From contig DAOUQJ010000010.1 of NCBI GenBank assembly GCA_030625685.1, forward strand, positions 1-64,000: a stretch of 64,000 bases of DNA, given 5' to 3'. The notes beneath the pieces are model-generated. The model was not told the DNA's origin and did no database searches. It worked only from the letters and a program-made list of their open reading frames with translations. Below are positions 46,129-56,480 of this stretch, piece after piece. Position 1 is the stretch's first letter. Each line of letters opens with the position of its first letter. The translations under genes and the position numbers were made by a program. This stretch comes from Oscillospiraceae bacterium. GTDB lineage: Bacteria > Bacillota > Clostridia > Oscillospirales > Oscillospiraceae.

Positions 46129-47541
46129 ATGAGTAGAAACACCAAGCAAGTTCCAAAGGAAGAAATTATAAAGCAGTTGGAAACTTGTGATATAGTTCGT
46201 CAACTCCTTGCAAAAAAACCGAAAGAACGCAAAGCTCTGGTGGACACCTATGGTTGCCAACAAAATGAAGCGGATTCTGAGCAGATTTGTGGAATGCTGT
46301 CTCAAATGGGATATGGATTCACTGACAATGTAGAGGAAGCGGATTTGGTGCTTCTTAACACCTGTGCCATTCGCGAACATGCCGAGCAACGCGTGTTTGG
46401 TAACGTGGGCGCATTGGTGCACAGTAAGAGAAGAAATAAAGATAAAATCATTTGTGTATGTGGATGCATGCCACAACAAGAGTATGTGACAGAGAAAATT
46501 AAACGCTCATATCCGCATGTGGATTTGGTTTTTGGGACGCATAAGTTATGGCAGTTTCCAAGTTTGTTGTTATCTGTGTTACAAAATAAGAAACGTGTGT
46601 TTGCCATAGAAGATGAAGGCGGACGGGTGGCAGAAGGGCTTCCTGTTTTGAGAAAGTTTTCGTATAAAGCCAGTGTTCCGATTGTGAATGGCTGTAACAA
46701 TTTCTGCACATATTGCATTGTGCCATATGTTCGTGGGCGTGAGCGCAGTCGTGAGATTGAGGATATTGTAAGAGAAGTAAAAGATCTTGTGAATGGCGGT
46801 TGTAGAGAAATTACATTGTTGGGGCAAAACGTGAATTCATATGGGAAAGACTTGGAAAAAGCCAAGGATTTTTCTGATTTGCTGATTGCACTAGCGCAAC
46901 TGGACGGAGACTTTCTCATTCGTTTTATGACAAGCCATCCCAAAGATGCATCAGATAAGCTTTTCGCCGTGATGGAACAATATCCAAATAAAATTGCACC
47001 ACAACTTCATTTGCCTGTGCAATCGGGAAGCACACGAGTGCTTACTGCAATGAACCGAGGATATACCAGAGAAAAATATTTAGAACTGATTCGACAAGTT
47101 CGTGCGCGCATTCCAGATATTACGTTGACATCTGACATTATTGTTGGATTTCCAGGGGAAACGCAGGAAGAATTTGAAGAAACTTTGTCACTCATTGAGT
47201 TGGTTGAATTTGAAGCGCTATTTACCTTTGTTTTTTCAGCGAGAAAGGGTACACCGGCAGAGCATTTTGAAGACCCCATGCCTATTGTCCAGAAAAAAGA
47301 GAACTTTCAACGGTTGTTGGATGTGCAAAACGAAATTTCAGAACGGAAACATGCCGAATATATTGGAAAGACACTGCGTTGTCTTGTAGATCAAATCGAT
47401 GAAAAAGGAAATGTAATCGCACGAACGCCAGGAGGCAGACGTGTTCATTTAGAAAAAGACTGTGGCAAGTTGGGAGAATTTGTTGATGTATCTATCACAA
47501 ATGCTTCTAAGTGGTCGCTCTTTGGTGTAATTCAAAAGTAA
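46129..47541 (+). CDS. miaB: tRNA-2-methylthio-N6-dimethylallyladenosine synthase MiaB
   Basis: The 470-residue radical-SAM methylthiotransferase turns i6A37 into ms2i6A37 in tRNAs reading UNN codons. The N-terminal UPF0004 cluster ligand begins DTYGCQQNEADSE (about residue 42), the radical SAM CxxxCxxC is NGCNNFCTYCIVPY at about 185-198, followed by RGRERSR, and a C-terminal TRAM domain ends the protein. I start at 46129, five bases after GGGGGAG; longer frames begin in the upstream AT-rich gap. It heads the row miaB-mutS-mutL-miaA-hfq, as in other Firmicutes, and works after MiaA, encoded four genes on. Confidence 0.93.
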   Translation: MSRNTKQVPKEEIIKQLETCDIVRQLLAKKPKERKALVDTYGCQQNEADSEQICGMLSQMGYGFTDNVEEADLVLLNTCAIREHAEQRVFGNVGALVHSKRRNKDKIICVCGCMPQQEYVTEKIKRSYPHVDLVFGTHKLWQFPSLLLSVLQNKKRVFAIEDEGGRVAEGLPVLRKFSYKASVPIVNGCNNFCTYCIVPYVRGRERSREIEDIVREVKDLVNGGCREITLLGQNVNSYGKDLEKAKDFSDLLIALAQLDGDFLIRFMTSHPKDASDKLFAVMEQYPNKIAPQLHLPVQSGSTRVLTAMNRGYTREKYLELIRQVRARIPDITLTSDIIVGFPGETQEEFEETLSLIELVEFEALFTFVFSARKGTPAEHFEDPMPIVQKKENFQRLLDVQNEISERKHAEYIGKTLRCLVDQIDEKGNVIARTPGGRRVHLEKDCGKLGEFVDVSITNASKWSLFGVIQK

Positions 47542-47569
47542 AACGGTTGAGAGAAAGAGGAGCAACTTC

Positions 47570-50161
47570 ATGGAAAAACAGACACCTATGATGAAACAGT
47601 ATCTAACACTCAAAGAGGAATATAGTGACTGTTTATTGTTCTTCCGTTTGGGAGATTTTTATGAAATGTTTTTTGAAGATGCCATCCTTGCAGCCCGTGA
47701 ATTGGATCTCACGCTGACAACACGAGATCGAAACAAAGCCAAAGAGAATCGTGTTCCTATGTGTGGTGTGCCATATCATTCGGCACAAGGCTATATTGCA
47801 AAGTTGATTGCCAATGGACACAAGGTTGCCATTTGTGAACAAACCCAAGACCCAGCTCTAGCCAAAGGAATTGTAGAGCGATCTGTTGTCAAGGTAATTA
47901 CACCTGGAACTGTGACAGATAGCACGATGTTAGAGGAAGGAAAGAATAATTATATAGCTTGCCTTTGGGTGGGAAATGATGCTGCAGGGGTTTGTTTTGC
48001 AGATGTCACAACAGGGGATGTTTCTCTCACGTATTTTGAAGGTGAAACTGCCATCAGAGAGGCACTGGGAGAAATACTGCGTTATGAACCCAAAGAGGTA
48101 TTATTGTCACCACAAGCGACAGTTTCCATTGTGATTAAACAGCTCAGAAGACAGGAAGGCGTTCGATTAGAACCTGTTCCTGAAACGCTGTTTGAAGATG
48201 AGTTTTGTTTTACACAAGTGGACAAACAGTTTCCCAATCAAAGAAAAGGACTGCCCACAGGTGCGATGTCAGCACTTCGTGCAACTGGGGCTTTATTATA
48301 TTTTTTGCATCAGACTCAAAAGACGAATCTGTCTCACATGAAAGAGCTACACTTTTATAGTGGTGAAGAGTTTATGCAACTTGACCCAGTGGTGCGAAGT
48401 AATTTGGAACTCACCAAAACCATTCGCAGCAAGGAAAAAAAGGGCAGTTTGCTTTCTGTTTTAGACAAAACTAAGACCCCAATGGGTGGAAGACTTCTTT
48501 GTTTTTGGCTAGAAAGGCCGCGGCTGTCTGCTGGTAGTATTAATGCACGTCTGGATGCTGTGGAAGAACTCAAAGAAAATGGCATTAAGAGAACTGCCAT
48601 TGCGGACATGCTTCGCAATGTTTCTGATTTGGAACGTTTGGTGGGGCGTGTGTCATTTGGTAGTGCGGGAGCAAAAGATTTGCAAGCACTTGCTGTTGGA
48701 TTATCACAATTGCCACTGGTTCGTGAGGCGTTGGGAACGCCAGATACTGCGATGCTAAAGACAATGGTGGGAGAGTTAGATGATTTGCCTGAATTATGCG
48801 AGCAAATCTTTTCAGCGATTGCGGATGAACCTCCACTGTCGGTCAAAGATGGGGGAATGATTCGAGATGGTTACAACGAGGAAGTAGACCGCTTGCGTCA
48901 TATTTTGAAAAACAGTCGTGGCATCATGGCTGGGATTGAAACAAGAGAACGTGAAGAAACAGGCATCAAAAACCTAAAAATTGGATACAACAAAGTGTTT
49001 GGGTATTTCTTAGAAGTTTCCAAGTCGCACTATGAAAGAGTGCCTGACACTTATATTAGAAAGCAAACACTTGTCAATTGTGAGCGATATATTACACAAG
49101 AGCTAAAAGACATGGAACACAGTATTTTGTCCGCGCAAGATAGCATTGAAGCGTTAGAGTTTCGATTGTTTTCAGAATTGAGAAATCAAGTTGCAACGCA
49201 AATTACACGCATTCAGGAATCTGCGTTAGCAGTTGCTAAATTGGATGTGCTGATATCATTTGCCACTGTGGCAGAAGAACAAAACTATTGTAGACCGCAA
49301 GTGGATCATAGTGATGTGATTCATATCCAAGATGGCCGACATCCTGTGGTTGAGCAGATGTTGAAAGATAGTTTGTTTGTGCCCAATGATACAGTGCTAG
49401 ATGCGAATGAGCAAAGAGCAATTATTTTGACTGGACCAAACATGGCCGGAAAGTCTACATATATGCGACAGGTGGCACTCATCGTTCTCATGGCACAAGT
49501 GGGATCGTTTGTACCTGCGCAGTCGGCGCAAATTGGCATAGTGGATAGGATATTTACGCGTATTGGCGCTTCAGATGATTTGGCAGGTGGACAGTCGACT
49601 TTTATGGTGGAAATGACAGAAGTGGCACAGATGTTAGAAGCGGCGACCAGTCGTAGTTTGCTTATCTTAGATGAAGTGGGAAGAGGCACATCTACCTATG
49701 ATGGCATGGCAATTGCGCGCGCTGTCTTAGAGCGCTGTGCTGATTTTGATAAGTTGGGCGCAAAAACTTTGTTTGCAACGCATTATCATGAAATTACATC
49801 ATTAGAAGAGCAAATGCCTGGTGTTAAAAATGCAAATATTTTAGCAAAAAAGCGTGGCGATGAAGTGACGTTTTTACATAAGATTGTCAAAGGTAAGGCA
49901 GATCAAAGCTATGCAATTGAAGTGGCAAAGCTCGCAGGGGTGCCACAAGAAGTCGTGGAGCGTAGTAGAGAAATTTTATTTGAATTGGAACAGCAAGGGG
50001 CGAAGGTGCATAGCCATTCGCCTGTCTTACAGGATGAAGCCAAGCAAGCCACAGAAAATGAGCAAGAATTATTAGAAAAACTGCGAAATGTAAGTGTAGA
50101 AACATTGACTCCATTGGAAGCAATGAATCTACTATACCAGATGAAACAGACACTGATGTAA
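47570..50161 (+). CDS. mutS: DNA mismatch repair protein MutS
   Basis: The 863-residue protein finds mismatches and small loops. The mismatch-binding domain begins MMKQYLTLKEEYSDCLLFFRLGDFYEMF (phenylalanine-x-glutamate wedge in GDFYEM), and the ATPase has GPNMAGKST at about residue 622, DEVGRGTSTYDG and ATHYHE. All domains are present and the length is normal. RBS AGAGGAG precedes it by seven bases; it starts 28 bases after miaB. Confidence 0.96.
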   Translation: MEKQTPMMKQYLTLKEEYSDCLLFFRLGDFYEMFFEDAILAARELDLTLTTRDRNKAKENRVPMCGVPYHSAQGYIAKLIANGHKVAICEQTQDPALAKGIVERSVVKVITPGTVTDSTMLEEGKNNYIACLWVGNDAAGVCFADVTTGDVSLTYFEGETAIREALGEILRYEPKEVLLSPQATVSIVIKQLRRQEGVRLEPVPETLFEDEFCFTQVDKQFPNQRKGLPTGAMSALRATGALLYFLHQTQKTNLSHMKELHFYSGEEFMQLDPVVRSNLELTKTIRSKEKKGSLLSVLDKTKTPMGGRLLCFWLERPRLSAGSINARLDAVEELKENGIKRTAIADMLRNVSDLERLVGRVSFGSAGAKDLQALAVGLSQLPLVREALGTPDTAMLKTMVGELDDLPELCEQIFSAIADEPPLSVKDGGMIRDGYNEEVDRLRHILKNSRGIMAGIETREREETGIKNLKIGYNKVFGYFLEVSKSHYERVPDTYIRKQTLVNCERYITQELKDMEHSILSAQDSIEALEFRLFSELRNQVATQITRIQESALAVAKLDVLISFATVAEEQNYCRPQVDHSDVIHIQDGRHPVVEQMLKDSLFVPNDTVLDANEQRAIILTGPNMAGKSTYMRQVALIVLMAQVGSFVPAQSAQIGIVDRIFTRIGASDDLAGGQSTFMVEMTEVAQMLEAATSRSLLILDEVGRGTSTYDGMAIARAVLERCADFDKLGAKTLFATHYHEITSLEEQMPGVKNANILAKKRGDEVTFLHKIVKGKADQSYAIEVAKLAGVPQEVVERSREILFELEQQGAKVHSHSPVLQDEAKQATENEQELLEKLRNVSVETLTPLEAMNLLYQMKQTLM

Positions 50162-50177
50162 CAAAGGAGGTGGCGCA

Positions 50178-52079
50178 ATGCCAAGGATTCGTCAATTAGA
50201 TTCCCATGTGGCAGATTTGATTTCTGCGGGGGAGGTGGTAGAGCGTCCTGCTTCCGTTGTGAAAGAACTCATGGAAAATGCGATTGACGCTGGTGCAACT
50301 CGCATCATTGTTGAAATTCAACGTGGAGGAATGAGTTTAATCCGCGTCACAGATAATGGTTGTGGTATTTCTAGTGATGATGTGGAAACTGCTTTTTTAA
50401 GACACGCAACATCTAAAATACAAACAGAACAGGATTTAGAATCGATTTACACCTTGGGATTTCGAGGTGAGGCGTTGGCAGTGATTTCTGCTGTTTCTCG
50501 TATGGAAGTGATGACGCGTGAAACAAATGCGGAGCTTGGTGTTGCATTGGAAATAGAAGCAGGTGTGGTGAATAAAAGAGAAGAAATAGGGTCACCACAG
50601 GGGACAACGATGGTGGTGAGAGATTTATTTTTCAATACACCTGCAAGGCTCAAATTTATGAAGAAAGATGCAGCTGAAGGTGCAATGGTCTTTTCTGTTT
50701 TGCAAAAAGTTGCTATGGCGCATCCGGATGTATCTGTGCAGTTTATTCGTAATGGAAAACAGGAGTTGTTGACAGCAGGAGATGGTGCCTTAAAAGACAC
50801 AATGTTTCGGATTTTTGGAAGAGATATTGCACTTGGACTTATGCCAGTTTCTAGCGAAGAGGAAAACATTACAGTGCGAGGTTTTGTGTCTATTCCGTCT
50901 TGCTGTCGTGGCAGCAGAAATTATCAATATATCTCCTTGAATGGAAGACCCATCGTTTCAAGAATGCTTACTGTAGCGGTAGAAGAAGCATATAAAAATC
51001 AAATGATGGTTGGAAAATTTCCTGCTTGCGTATTACAGATAGAAATTAAAGCCAATCGTGTGGATGTTAATGTGCATCCGAGCAAACAAGAAGTGAAATT
51101 TCTAAATGATAAAGCGGTATTTGATGCTGTGTATCAAACAGTGTTGTGGGCTCTAAAGAATAAACATGAGGCACCACAACTTAACATGAAGCCAAGTCAT
51201 ATACAAACGCAAATTGTAGTGGATGAAAAGCATATAGAGTCAAAAGAAGAAGCCGTGATTCCGACATTTGCGCCAACTAAACAGGTGACTGGAATGCCGA
51301 TGGAACCTGTGAAATATTTAGCGAGCAATTTGCGATTGCAAAATGAAACAGCAAATAGTCATCGAGTGAGTTATGAAACACCTCATGAAACTTTCAAGAA
51401 GACTGTGCTGTTCGAGAAATTGGAAAACGTATCGGTGCAGGCAAAGGAACAAGAAGAGCTTGTACAAGAAACCCTGCCAATGGCCACACAAAAAGATGAA
51501 GAACATGCAAAAATTGCGCCATGGAGAATGATAGGAGAACTTTTTCATGCTTATATTTTAGTGGAAGAATCTGATACATTTTTGATGATAGATAAACATG
51601 CTGCACACGAAAGGCTAAATTTTGATCGAATGAAAGCACAAGGCTACGAGCCTATGGCACAAACATTGTTAGAGCCAATTGCTTTGTCATTACTACCTGA
51701 TGACTATGATGCGTTGCAAGAGCAGCTACATCTTTTAGAAGAGTTTGGTTTTGAGGTAGAGGAATTTGGTGGAAATACACTTATGGTTCGTCAAATCCCA
51801 TTTGACATTTTACCTGAAGAAACAGGGCAGGTGTTAGAGGACATGGCAAAAAAACTTCGTGGAGGACAGAGACTGAGCATCCAAGATGCACGGGATTATT
51901 TGCTTCGAAGCATGGCGTGTAAAGCGTCAGTTCGTGCTGGGGAAAAGCAAGACGAAACAGAACTTCTTCGTTTGGTAGAAGCTGTGATAGAAGGGCGTGT
52001 GCAATATTGTCCTCATGGAAGACCAGTTGCAATACGCTTGACCAAAGAAAAAATTGAGCGTCAAATTGGACGCAGTTAG
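50178..52079 (+). CDS. mutL: DNA mismatch repair protein MutL
   Basis: The 633-residue protein couples MutS to strand removal. The GHKL ATPase has ENAIDAGATRI, DNGCGIS, TLGFRGEAL and the family end of the N-terminal part (NVHPSKQEVKF near 300). The C-terminal dimerisation domain has DKHAAHERLNFD; the pattern of DQHA(x)2E(x)4E endonuclease residues is expected there, and DKHAAHERLNFDRM with the later PHGRP fits a nicking MutL. It starts 16 bases after mutS with an excellent AAAGGAGGTGG. It overlaps the start of the miaA frame. Confidence 0.95.
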   Translation: MPRIRQLDSHVADLISAGEVVERPASVVKELMENAIDAGATRIIVEIQRGGMSLIRVTDNGCGISSDDVETAFLRHATSKIQTEQDLESIYTLGFRGEALAVISAVSRMEVMTRETNAELGVALEIEAGVVNKREEIGSPQGTTMVVRDLFFNTPARLKFMKKDAAEGAMVFSVLQKVAMAHPDVSVQFIRNGKQELLTAGDGALKDTMFRIFGRDIALGLMPVSSEEENITVRGFVSIPSCCRGSRNYQYISLNGRPIVSRMLTVAVEEAYKNQMMVGKFPACVLQIEIKANRVDVNVHPSKQEVKFLNDKAVFDAVYQTVLWALKNKHEAPQLNMKPSHIQTQIVVDEKHIESKEEAVIPTFAPTKQVTGMPMEPVKYLASNLRLQNETANSHRVSYETPHETFKKTVLFEKLENVSVQAKEQEELVQETLPMATQKDEEHAKIAPWRMIGELFHAYILVEESDTFLMIDKHAAHERLNFDRMKAQGYEPMAQTLLEPIALSLLPDDYDALQEQLHLLEEFGFEVEEFGGNTLMVRQIPFDILPEETGQVLEDMAKKLRGGQRLSIQDARDYLLRSMACKASVRAGEKQDETELLRLVEAVIEGRVQYCPHGRPVAIRLTKEKIERQIGRS

Positions 52080-52092
52080 GATGTGGAGCAAT

Positions 52093-53037
52093 ATGCCAGC
52101 AGATATTGTTGTGGTCTGCGGGCCAACGGCATCGGGTAAGACGAAAATGGGTGTTTCACTGGCAAAACACTTCAATGGTGAAGTAATTTCGGCAGATTCC
52201 ATGCAGATATATAAAGGCATGGATATTGGAACAGCAACCCCTACACTTGTCGAACAGGATGGCATTGTGCATCATATGTTAGATGTTGCAAATCCTTCGG
52301 AAAATTATAGTGTCGCTCGATACGTGCAAGAGGCAACCATCTGTATAGAAGATATCAAAGCGCGCCGAAAGCTTCCCATAGTTGTAGGAGGCACAGGATT
52401 GTATATTGATGCTTTGTGCAAAGGAGAGTCGTTTGCGGATACGGTAGTAGATGAAGTGGCGAGAGCACAATTGCTAGAACGAGCGAATACAATTGGAAAC
52501 GAAGCCTTGTGGAAAGAGTTATCTGCGGTTGATCCAACTGCAGCAAAGGAGATTCATCCAAACAACGTACGACGCGTGATACGCGCGCTAGAAGTTTATC
52601 AGCAAACGGGCAAACCAATTTCTGAGCACAATGCCAAGAGCAAGTTAGATGAACTCAAATATCATAAAGTGAGCATAGCGCTGCGGTATGAAGATCGTGA
52701 GGATCAAAGGCAGGGAATTAACCGTCGGGTTGATGATATGATGACGCAAGGGCTTTTGCAGGAAGTAAAGACATTGTTGGCATCGGGTGTACCAGAACAT
52801 TGTACCGCCATGCAGGCAATTGGATATAAAGAAATGCGCACTTATATTGATGGAATGTGCACGTTGGAAGAAGCAATAGAGGAAATAAAGCTAAGGTCAA
52901 GACAATATGCAAAGCGACAGCTCACATGGTTTCGTCGTGATGAGGAAGCGTTTTGGGTGTTGTGGGAACAAGAGCCAAATTTTGCAGAGGGTGTACAAAA
53001 TACTATTTTACATTTGGAGAGAACTTTGGTAAAATAA
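52093..53037 (+). CDS. miaA: tRNA dimethylallyltransferase MiaA
   Basis: The 314-residue enzyme adds a dimethylallyl group to A37 of UNN-reading tRNAs, the substrate of MiaB. It has the P-loop GPTASGKT at residues 10-17 and the family motifs [45 protein letters not shown] and AIGYKEM. Start choice: [17 protein letters not shown] fits the family and GGAG lies five bases upstream of 52093; longer frames begin within mutL. The gene is placed between mutL and hfq as in Bacillus and E. coli. Confidence 0.94.
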   Translation: MPADIVVVCGPTASGKTKMGVSLAKHFNGEVISADSMQIYKGMDIGTATPTLVEQDGIVHHMLDVANPSENYSVARYVQEATICIEDIKARRKLPIVVGGTGLYIDALCKGESFADTVVDEVARAQLLERANTIGNEALWKELSAVDPTAAKEIHPNNVRRVIRALEVYQQTGKPISEHNAKSKLDELKYHKVSIALRYEDREDQRQGINRRVDDMMTQGLLQEVKTLLASGVPEHCTAMQAIGYKEMRTYIDGMCTLEEAIEEIKLRSRQYAKRQLTWFRRDEEAFWVLWEQEPNFAEGVQNTILHLERTLVK

Positions 53038-53066
53038 GGAAAACTAAATTAGAGGGGTGTATTCTC

Positions 53067-53297
53067 ATGCAAAAAAAAGAAAATGGTTTACAAGATCAGC
53101 TACTTGCTCAAATGCGTCGTAGCAAAACATATGTCACCATGTTTTTGATGAATGGATTTCAACTAAAAGGACAAATTGATCGTTTTGATGCCTATGTCGT
53201 TTTACTGATTCAAAATGATGGGAAACAACATATGGTGTATAAACATGCGATTTCAACGATTGTGCCTGAGATTGCAGTGTCATTAGAGCAAGTATAA
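53067..53297 (+). CDS. hfq: RNA chaperone Hfq
   Basis: The 76-residue Sm-like protein forms hexameric rings that bind A- and U-rich RNA and small RNAs. The blocks [34 protein letters not shown] and the Sm2-like [12 protein letters not shown] (YKHAI in place of the KHAIS consensus) are clear. I start at 53067, about ten bases after AGAGGGG; the longer frame overlaps miaA and has no family match. It ends the miaB-to-hfq row. Confidence 0.95.
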   Translation: MQKKENGLQDQLLAQMRRSKTYVTMFLMNGFQLKGQIDRFDAYVVLLIQNDGKQHMVYKHAISTIVPEIAVSLEQV

Positions 53298-53341
53298 GTA
53301 AGGGTTATTTTGACGGTATAGATAGATAAAGGACGAAAATC

Positions 53342-54565
53342 ATGAAGCAGAACACCATACTAACAAAAGTAATAATTGGTATCATGTTGTTGTTTGTACT
53401 TTCATACATTTTGTTTTCTCTATATAGGGAACTCAATAAACCGTATGAGTTTGTGCGCGTATATCATGGTGTGATTGAATACAGTTTAGAAAGTAACGGT
53501 TTGGTTGTGCGCGATGAAGTGCCGATTGATGAGGCACAAAGCATTGTTGGTTATGAAGTGGATGAAGGAGAAAAAGTGGGCGCGCAGCAAGTGATTGCAA
53601 CTGCCTATAACAATCAAATTTATCAAAATAAGCAACATGAAGTGACGCAGTTGCAGAACCAAATTGATCAAATTAGTTATGCTATCGATAATAAGTCTTT
53701 GGCGGGCATTACACTGACGCAGGAAAGTCGCAGTGTACAAGCTGAACTGCAAAGTATCGCATCGACAGGAAATTACAAACGTGCGTATGATGAGATGGAT
53801 GACCATAAAAAGATGGTACTTCGACGTGCATATCTAGAGTCAGAAGAAGCGGAAGCGCAACTTGGAATGAAGTTCTTGCAGGCAAGACAAGAGATTATTG
53901 AGCTCGAAGAAAGCATTCAAAATGAGACAGCGCAAATAATAGCGCCACAAGCCGGTGTATTTTCATCGTATTTAGATGGATATGAATTGCTCATTACGAC
54001 TCAGAGTTTAGCTGAGGTGGATAGTGAAGAGGCGTTTTTAAAGCTCGGAAATCAAGAGCCAATTGGTCTTGAAGGCATTGGGAAAATTGTAACTTCATTT
54101 GATTGGAAGCTAGCAGTGGTGACAGATGAAGAAACAGTGAAAAATTTCAAGAACAATTGGAATGTGAAAGTGCGGTTTTCTTCTTTGCAAGAAAGTGTGA
54201 AAATGCGTGTGGAAGAAAAAAGACTGCTGGAAGATGGAAAGTATCTTGTCGTGATGAGGGCGAATAAGAGCATTCTTGAGGTGTTAAAGTTGCGTCAGCA
54301 AGAAGTATCTATTGTTTTTCAAAGCGAGGAAGGCGTGCGAATACCGAAAGAGGCACTTCGCGTGCGAGAAGATGGGACGGTTGGTGTTTATACTGTCACG
54401 GGATATCGTGCAGAGTTTAAACCTGTCACAGTTCTTGCAGAAAACGAGGATGAATATGTCGTAGAAACGCCAGATACTGGGCGTAAAAGCAGTTATCGAA
54501 TACGATCAAATGATGAAGTGATTATTACAACGATGGAATTACATCAAGGAAAGGTGGTAAGATAG
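53342..54565 (+). CDS. membrane-anchored HlyD-like protein in the division cluster
   Basis: The 407-residue protein has one N-terminal span (residues 7-29) and an outer part with an HlyD-type barrel-sandwich at about 45-85 (GVIEYSLESNGLVV and EVDEGEKVGAQQVIATAY), a long coiled coil at about 90-200 and a beta-rich end. It resembles adaptor subunits of exporters, but no transporter gene is beside it. Instead it is followed by yggS, sepF and divIVA, one to forty bases apart, so an envelope role linked to cell division is more likely than classical efflux. It starts after AAGGACG. Function is inferred only from context. Confidence 0.78.
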   Translation: MKQNTILTKVIIGIMLLFVLSYILFSLYRELNKPYEFVRVYHGVIEYSLESNGLVVRDEVPIDEAQSIVGYEVDEGEKVGAQQVIATAYNNQIYQNKQHEVTQLQNQIDQISYAIDNKSLAGITLTQESRSVQAELQSIASTGNYKRAYDEMDDHKKMVLRRAYLESEEAEAQLGMKFLQARQEIIELEESIQNETAQIIAPQAGVFSSYLDGYELLITTQSLAEVDSEEAFLKLGNQEPIGLEGIGKIVTSFDWKLAVVTDEETVKNFKNNWNVKVRFSSLQESVKMRVEEKRLLEDGKYLVVMRANKSILEVLKLRQQEVSIVFQSEEGVRIPKEALRVREDGTVGVYTVTGYRAEFKPVTVLAENEDEYVVETPDTGRKSSYRIRSNDEVIITTMELHQGKVVR

Positions 54566-54566
54566 T

Positions 54567-55274
54567 ATGTCAGAATCTATTGTTCAAAATGTGATAAAAA
54601 TCAAAGAAAACATAGAAAAGGCTGCGCTTAAGTCTGGTAGAAATCCTATGGAGATTACACTGATTGCAGCAAGCAAAACGCAAAGCAGCGAGAAAATTCG
54701 TGCAGCGATACAAGCTGGTATTACTGTGTGTGGAGAAAATCGAGTGCAAGAGCTTTTACCACATGTAGAAGTCAATTCATATGAGGGGGCGCAGGTGCAT
54801 TTTATTGGTCATTTACAAACCAACAAGGTGCGTCAAATTGTGGGGAAAGTCAATATGATTCAGTCGGTAGATTCTGTGCGGCTATTAGATGAAATTGAAA
54901 AGCAAGCAAAAAAAATTAATATTGTGCAAGATGTGCTCTTTGAAGTGAATATTGGAAGAGAAGATAACAAAGGTGGCGTTATGCCAGAGAACTTACAGGA
55001 ATTGATTTCTTATCTTGATAAGCTGGAAAATGTTCGTCTGCGAGGTCTTATGTGCATCCCACCTGCATTGGCAGAAGAGGACGAGCTTCGCACTTTTTTT
55101 GCACAGACAAGACAGCTTTTTATTGACACAAAGAGCAAAATAGGGGATAATAAACACTATATAGACTGTCTTTCCATGGGTATGAGTGGAGATTACATGA
55201 TAGCAATAGAAGAAGGGGCGACCATGGTTCGTGTAGGAACTGCCATTTTTGGACAAAGACCGCCACTTCGATAG
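54567..55274 (+). CDS. YggS-family PLP-binding protein
   Basis: The 235-residue protein binds pyridoxal phosphate (lysine in LIAASKTQ, about residue 36) on an alanine-racemase-like TIM barrel. The blocks CGENRVQEL, HFIGHLQTNKVRQI and LSMGMSGDYMIAIEEGATMVRVGTAIFG are diagnostic. It buffers PLP and affects amino-acid homeostasis; it has no known enzyme activity. It begins one base after the HlyD-like gene and precedes sepF, the normal Firmicute order. Confidence 0.93.
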   Translation: MSESIVQNVIKIKENIEKAALKSGRNPMEITLIAASKTQSSEKIRAAIQAGITVCGENRVQELLPHVEVNSYEGAQVHFIGHLQTNKVRQIVGKVNMIQSVDSVRLLDEIEKQAKKINIVQDVLFEVNIGREDNKGGVMPENLQELISYLDKLENVRLRGLMCIPPALAEEDELRTFFAQTRQLFIDTKSKIGDNKHYIDCLSMGMSGDYMIAIEEGATMVRVGTAIFGQRPPLR

Positions 55275-55316
55275 GAGTATTCATATTCTGGAAGAACAAA
55301 GCAAGGAGTATATGTC

Positions 55317-55775
55317 ATGGGATTTATTGATTCAATCAAACAATTTGCTCAAGGTCAGCCAATTGACGATATAGAATACGAAGAAGAAGAGTATCAAGAA
55401 GAAGAAACGATTGTGCCAGCAAGACCCAATCGTTCTGTTAGAGATAGATATTCTGATTATCGCTCACCAGACAGCGAAGTATTAAACATCAATACAACAA
55501 CGCAATTACAAGTTGTGCTAGTTAAACCAGAGCGTTTTGAAAATGCATCTGAAATTGCAGACCATTTGGGAAGCAGACATACTGTGGTCTTGAATTTGGA
55601 ATCTGCTAGCAAAGAAGTGGCAGGCCGACTGCTGGATTTCTTGTCTGGTGTGGCGTATGCCAATGGTGGACAAATTAAAAAAGTTGCTATATCTACATTC
55701 ATTATCACCCCGTTTAATGTAGATATTCAAGGCGACTTATTAGATGAACTAGAAAGTAGCGGATTGTTCTTTTGA
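55317..55775 (+). CDS. sepF: cell division protein SepF
   Basis: The 152-residue protein binds FtsZ and anchors it to the membrane. The N-terminal amphipathic start MGFIDSIKQFA is the membrane-binding helix; residues about 15-50 are an acidic linker; and the core (about 60-150) has VVLVKPERFENASEIADHL and GGQIKKVAISTFIITP. It starts after AAGGAG, 7 bases upstream. Next to divIVA as usual. Confidence 0.94.
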   Translation: MGFIDSIKQFAQGQPIDDIEYEEEEYQEEETIVPARPNRSVRDRYSDYRSPDSEVLNINTTTQLQVVLVKPERFENASEIADHLGSRHTVVLNLESASKEVAGRLLDFLSGVAYANGGQIKKVAISTFIITPFNVDIQGDLLDELESSGLFF

Positions 55776-55815
55776 TAAGAGAGATGAGAATAATTCGAGA
55801 TTGGAGTGAACGCAT

Positions 55816-56448
55816 ATGATGACCCCACAAGAAGCAGAATCTCGCGTATTTTCCAAAGCCTCTTTTGGCGGAGGCTATAATATGGCACAAGTGGATGAGT
55901 TTTTAGATGAACTTTTGGCAGATTATGCAATATTATTTAAAGATAACTCTGCTATGAAGGGCAAAATGAAAGTGCTTGTGGAAAAAGTAGAAGAGTACAG
56001 ATCGACAGAAGACGCGATGAGACAAGCTTTGCTTAATGCACAAAATACAGCTAAAAATATTGTTGAGGCTGCAGAAGAGCAGAAGAAAGAAGCTATCTCA
56101 AAAATGCAAGGAGAAGCAGATCAAAAGATTGCCGAAATCCAAGCAGAGATTAAGAAAGAAGAAATGCGTCTGATTGCTGCGCGCAAATCAACCATTAATT
56201 ATGTTGAACAATTAAAAGAGTTGTACACGCAGGAAATGGAATACATAGGAAAGCTTTCTGATATCATTGGCAGTGTAGATGTTGAACCTGCTAAACCAAC
56301 AGACCCTGTAGAAGAAATCAAAGATCGTGTATCAGATATGATTGCCGAAACTGAAAAGAATGCGAAAATACAAGAGGAATCAGAAGATGATTCAGAGACT
56401 TTGGTATTTGACCGTTTGCAGTTTGGAAAAGATTATGAATTAGACTAA
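55816..56448 (+). CDS. divIVA: cell division protein DivIVA
   Basis: The 210-residue protein has the DivIVA N-terminal domain FSKASFGGGYNMAQVDEFLDELLADY, which senses curved membrane, then a long coiled coil (about 60-165) and an acidic tail. It marks poles and septa. The second half of the first block (FxxxxxGYxxxxVDxFL) is well conserved. I begin at 55816 (GGAG nine bases upstream); the next codon is also ATG. A terminator-like hairpin follows it and ileS comes next. Confidence 0.92.
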   Translation: MMTPQEAESRVFSKASFGGGYNMAQVDEFLDELLADYAILFKDNSAMKGKMKVLVEKVEEYRSTEDAMRQALLNAQNTAKNIVEAAEEQKKEAISKMQGEADQKIAEIQAEIKKEEMRLIAARKSTINYVEQLKELYTQEMEYIGKLSDIIGSVDVEPAKPTDPVEEIKDRVSDMIAETEKNAKIQEESEDDSETLVFDRLQFGKDYELD

Positions 56449-56480
56449 ACGACACAAAACAGATTGTGTGTTACATAGAA

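Noticed and set aside
46302-46943. 213-codon minus frame opposite miaB
   Set aside because: Antisense to a clear conserved gene; no start signal.
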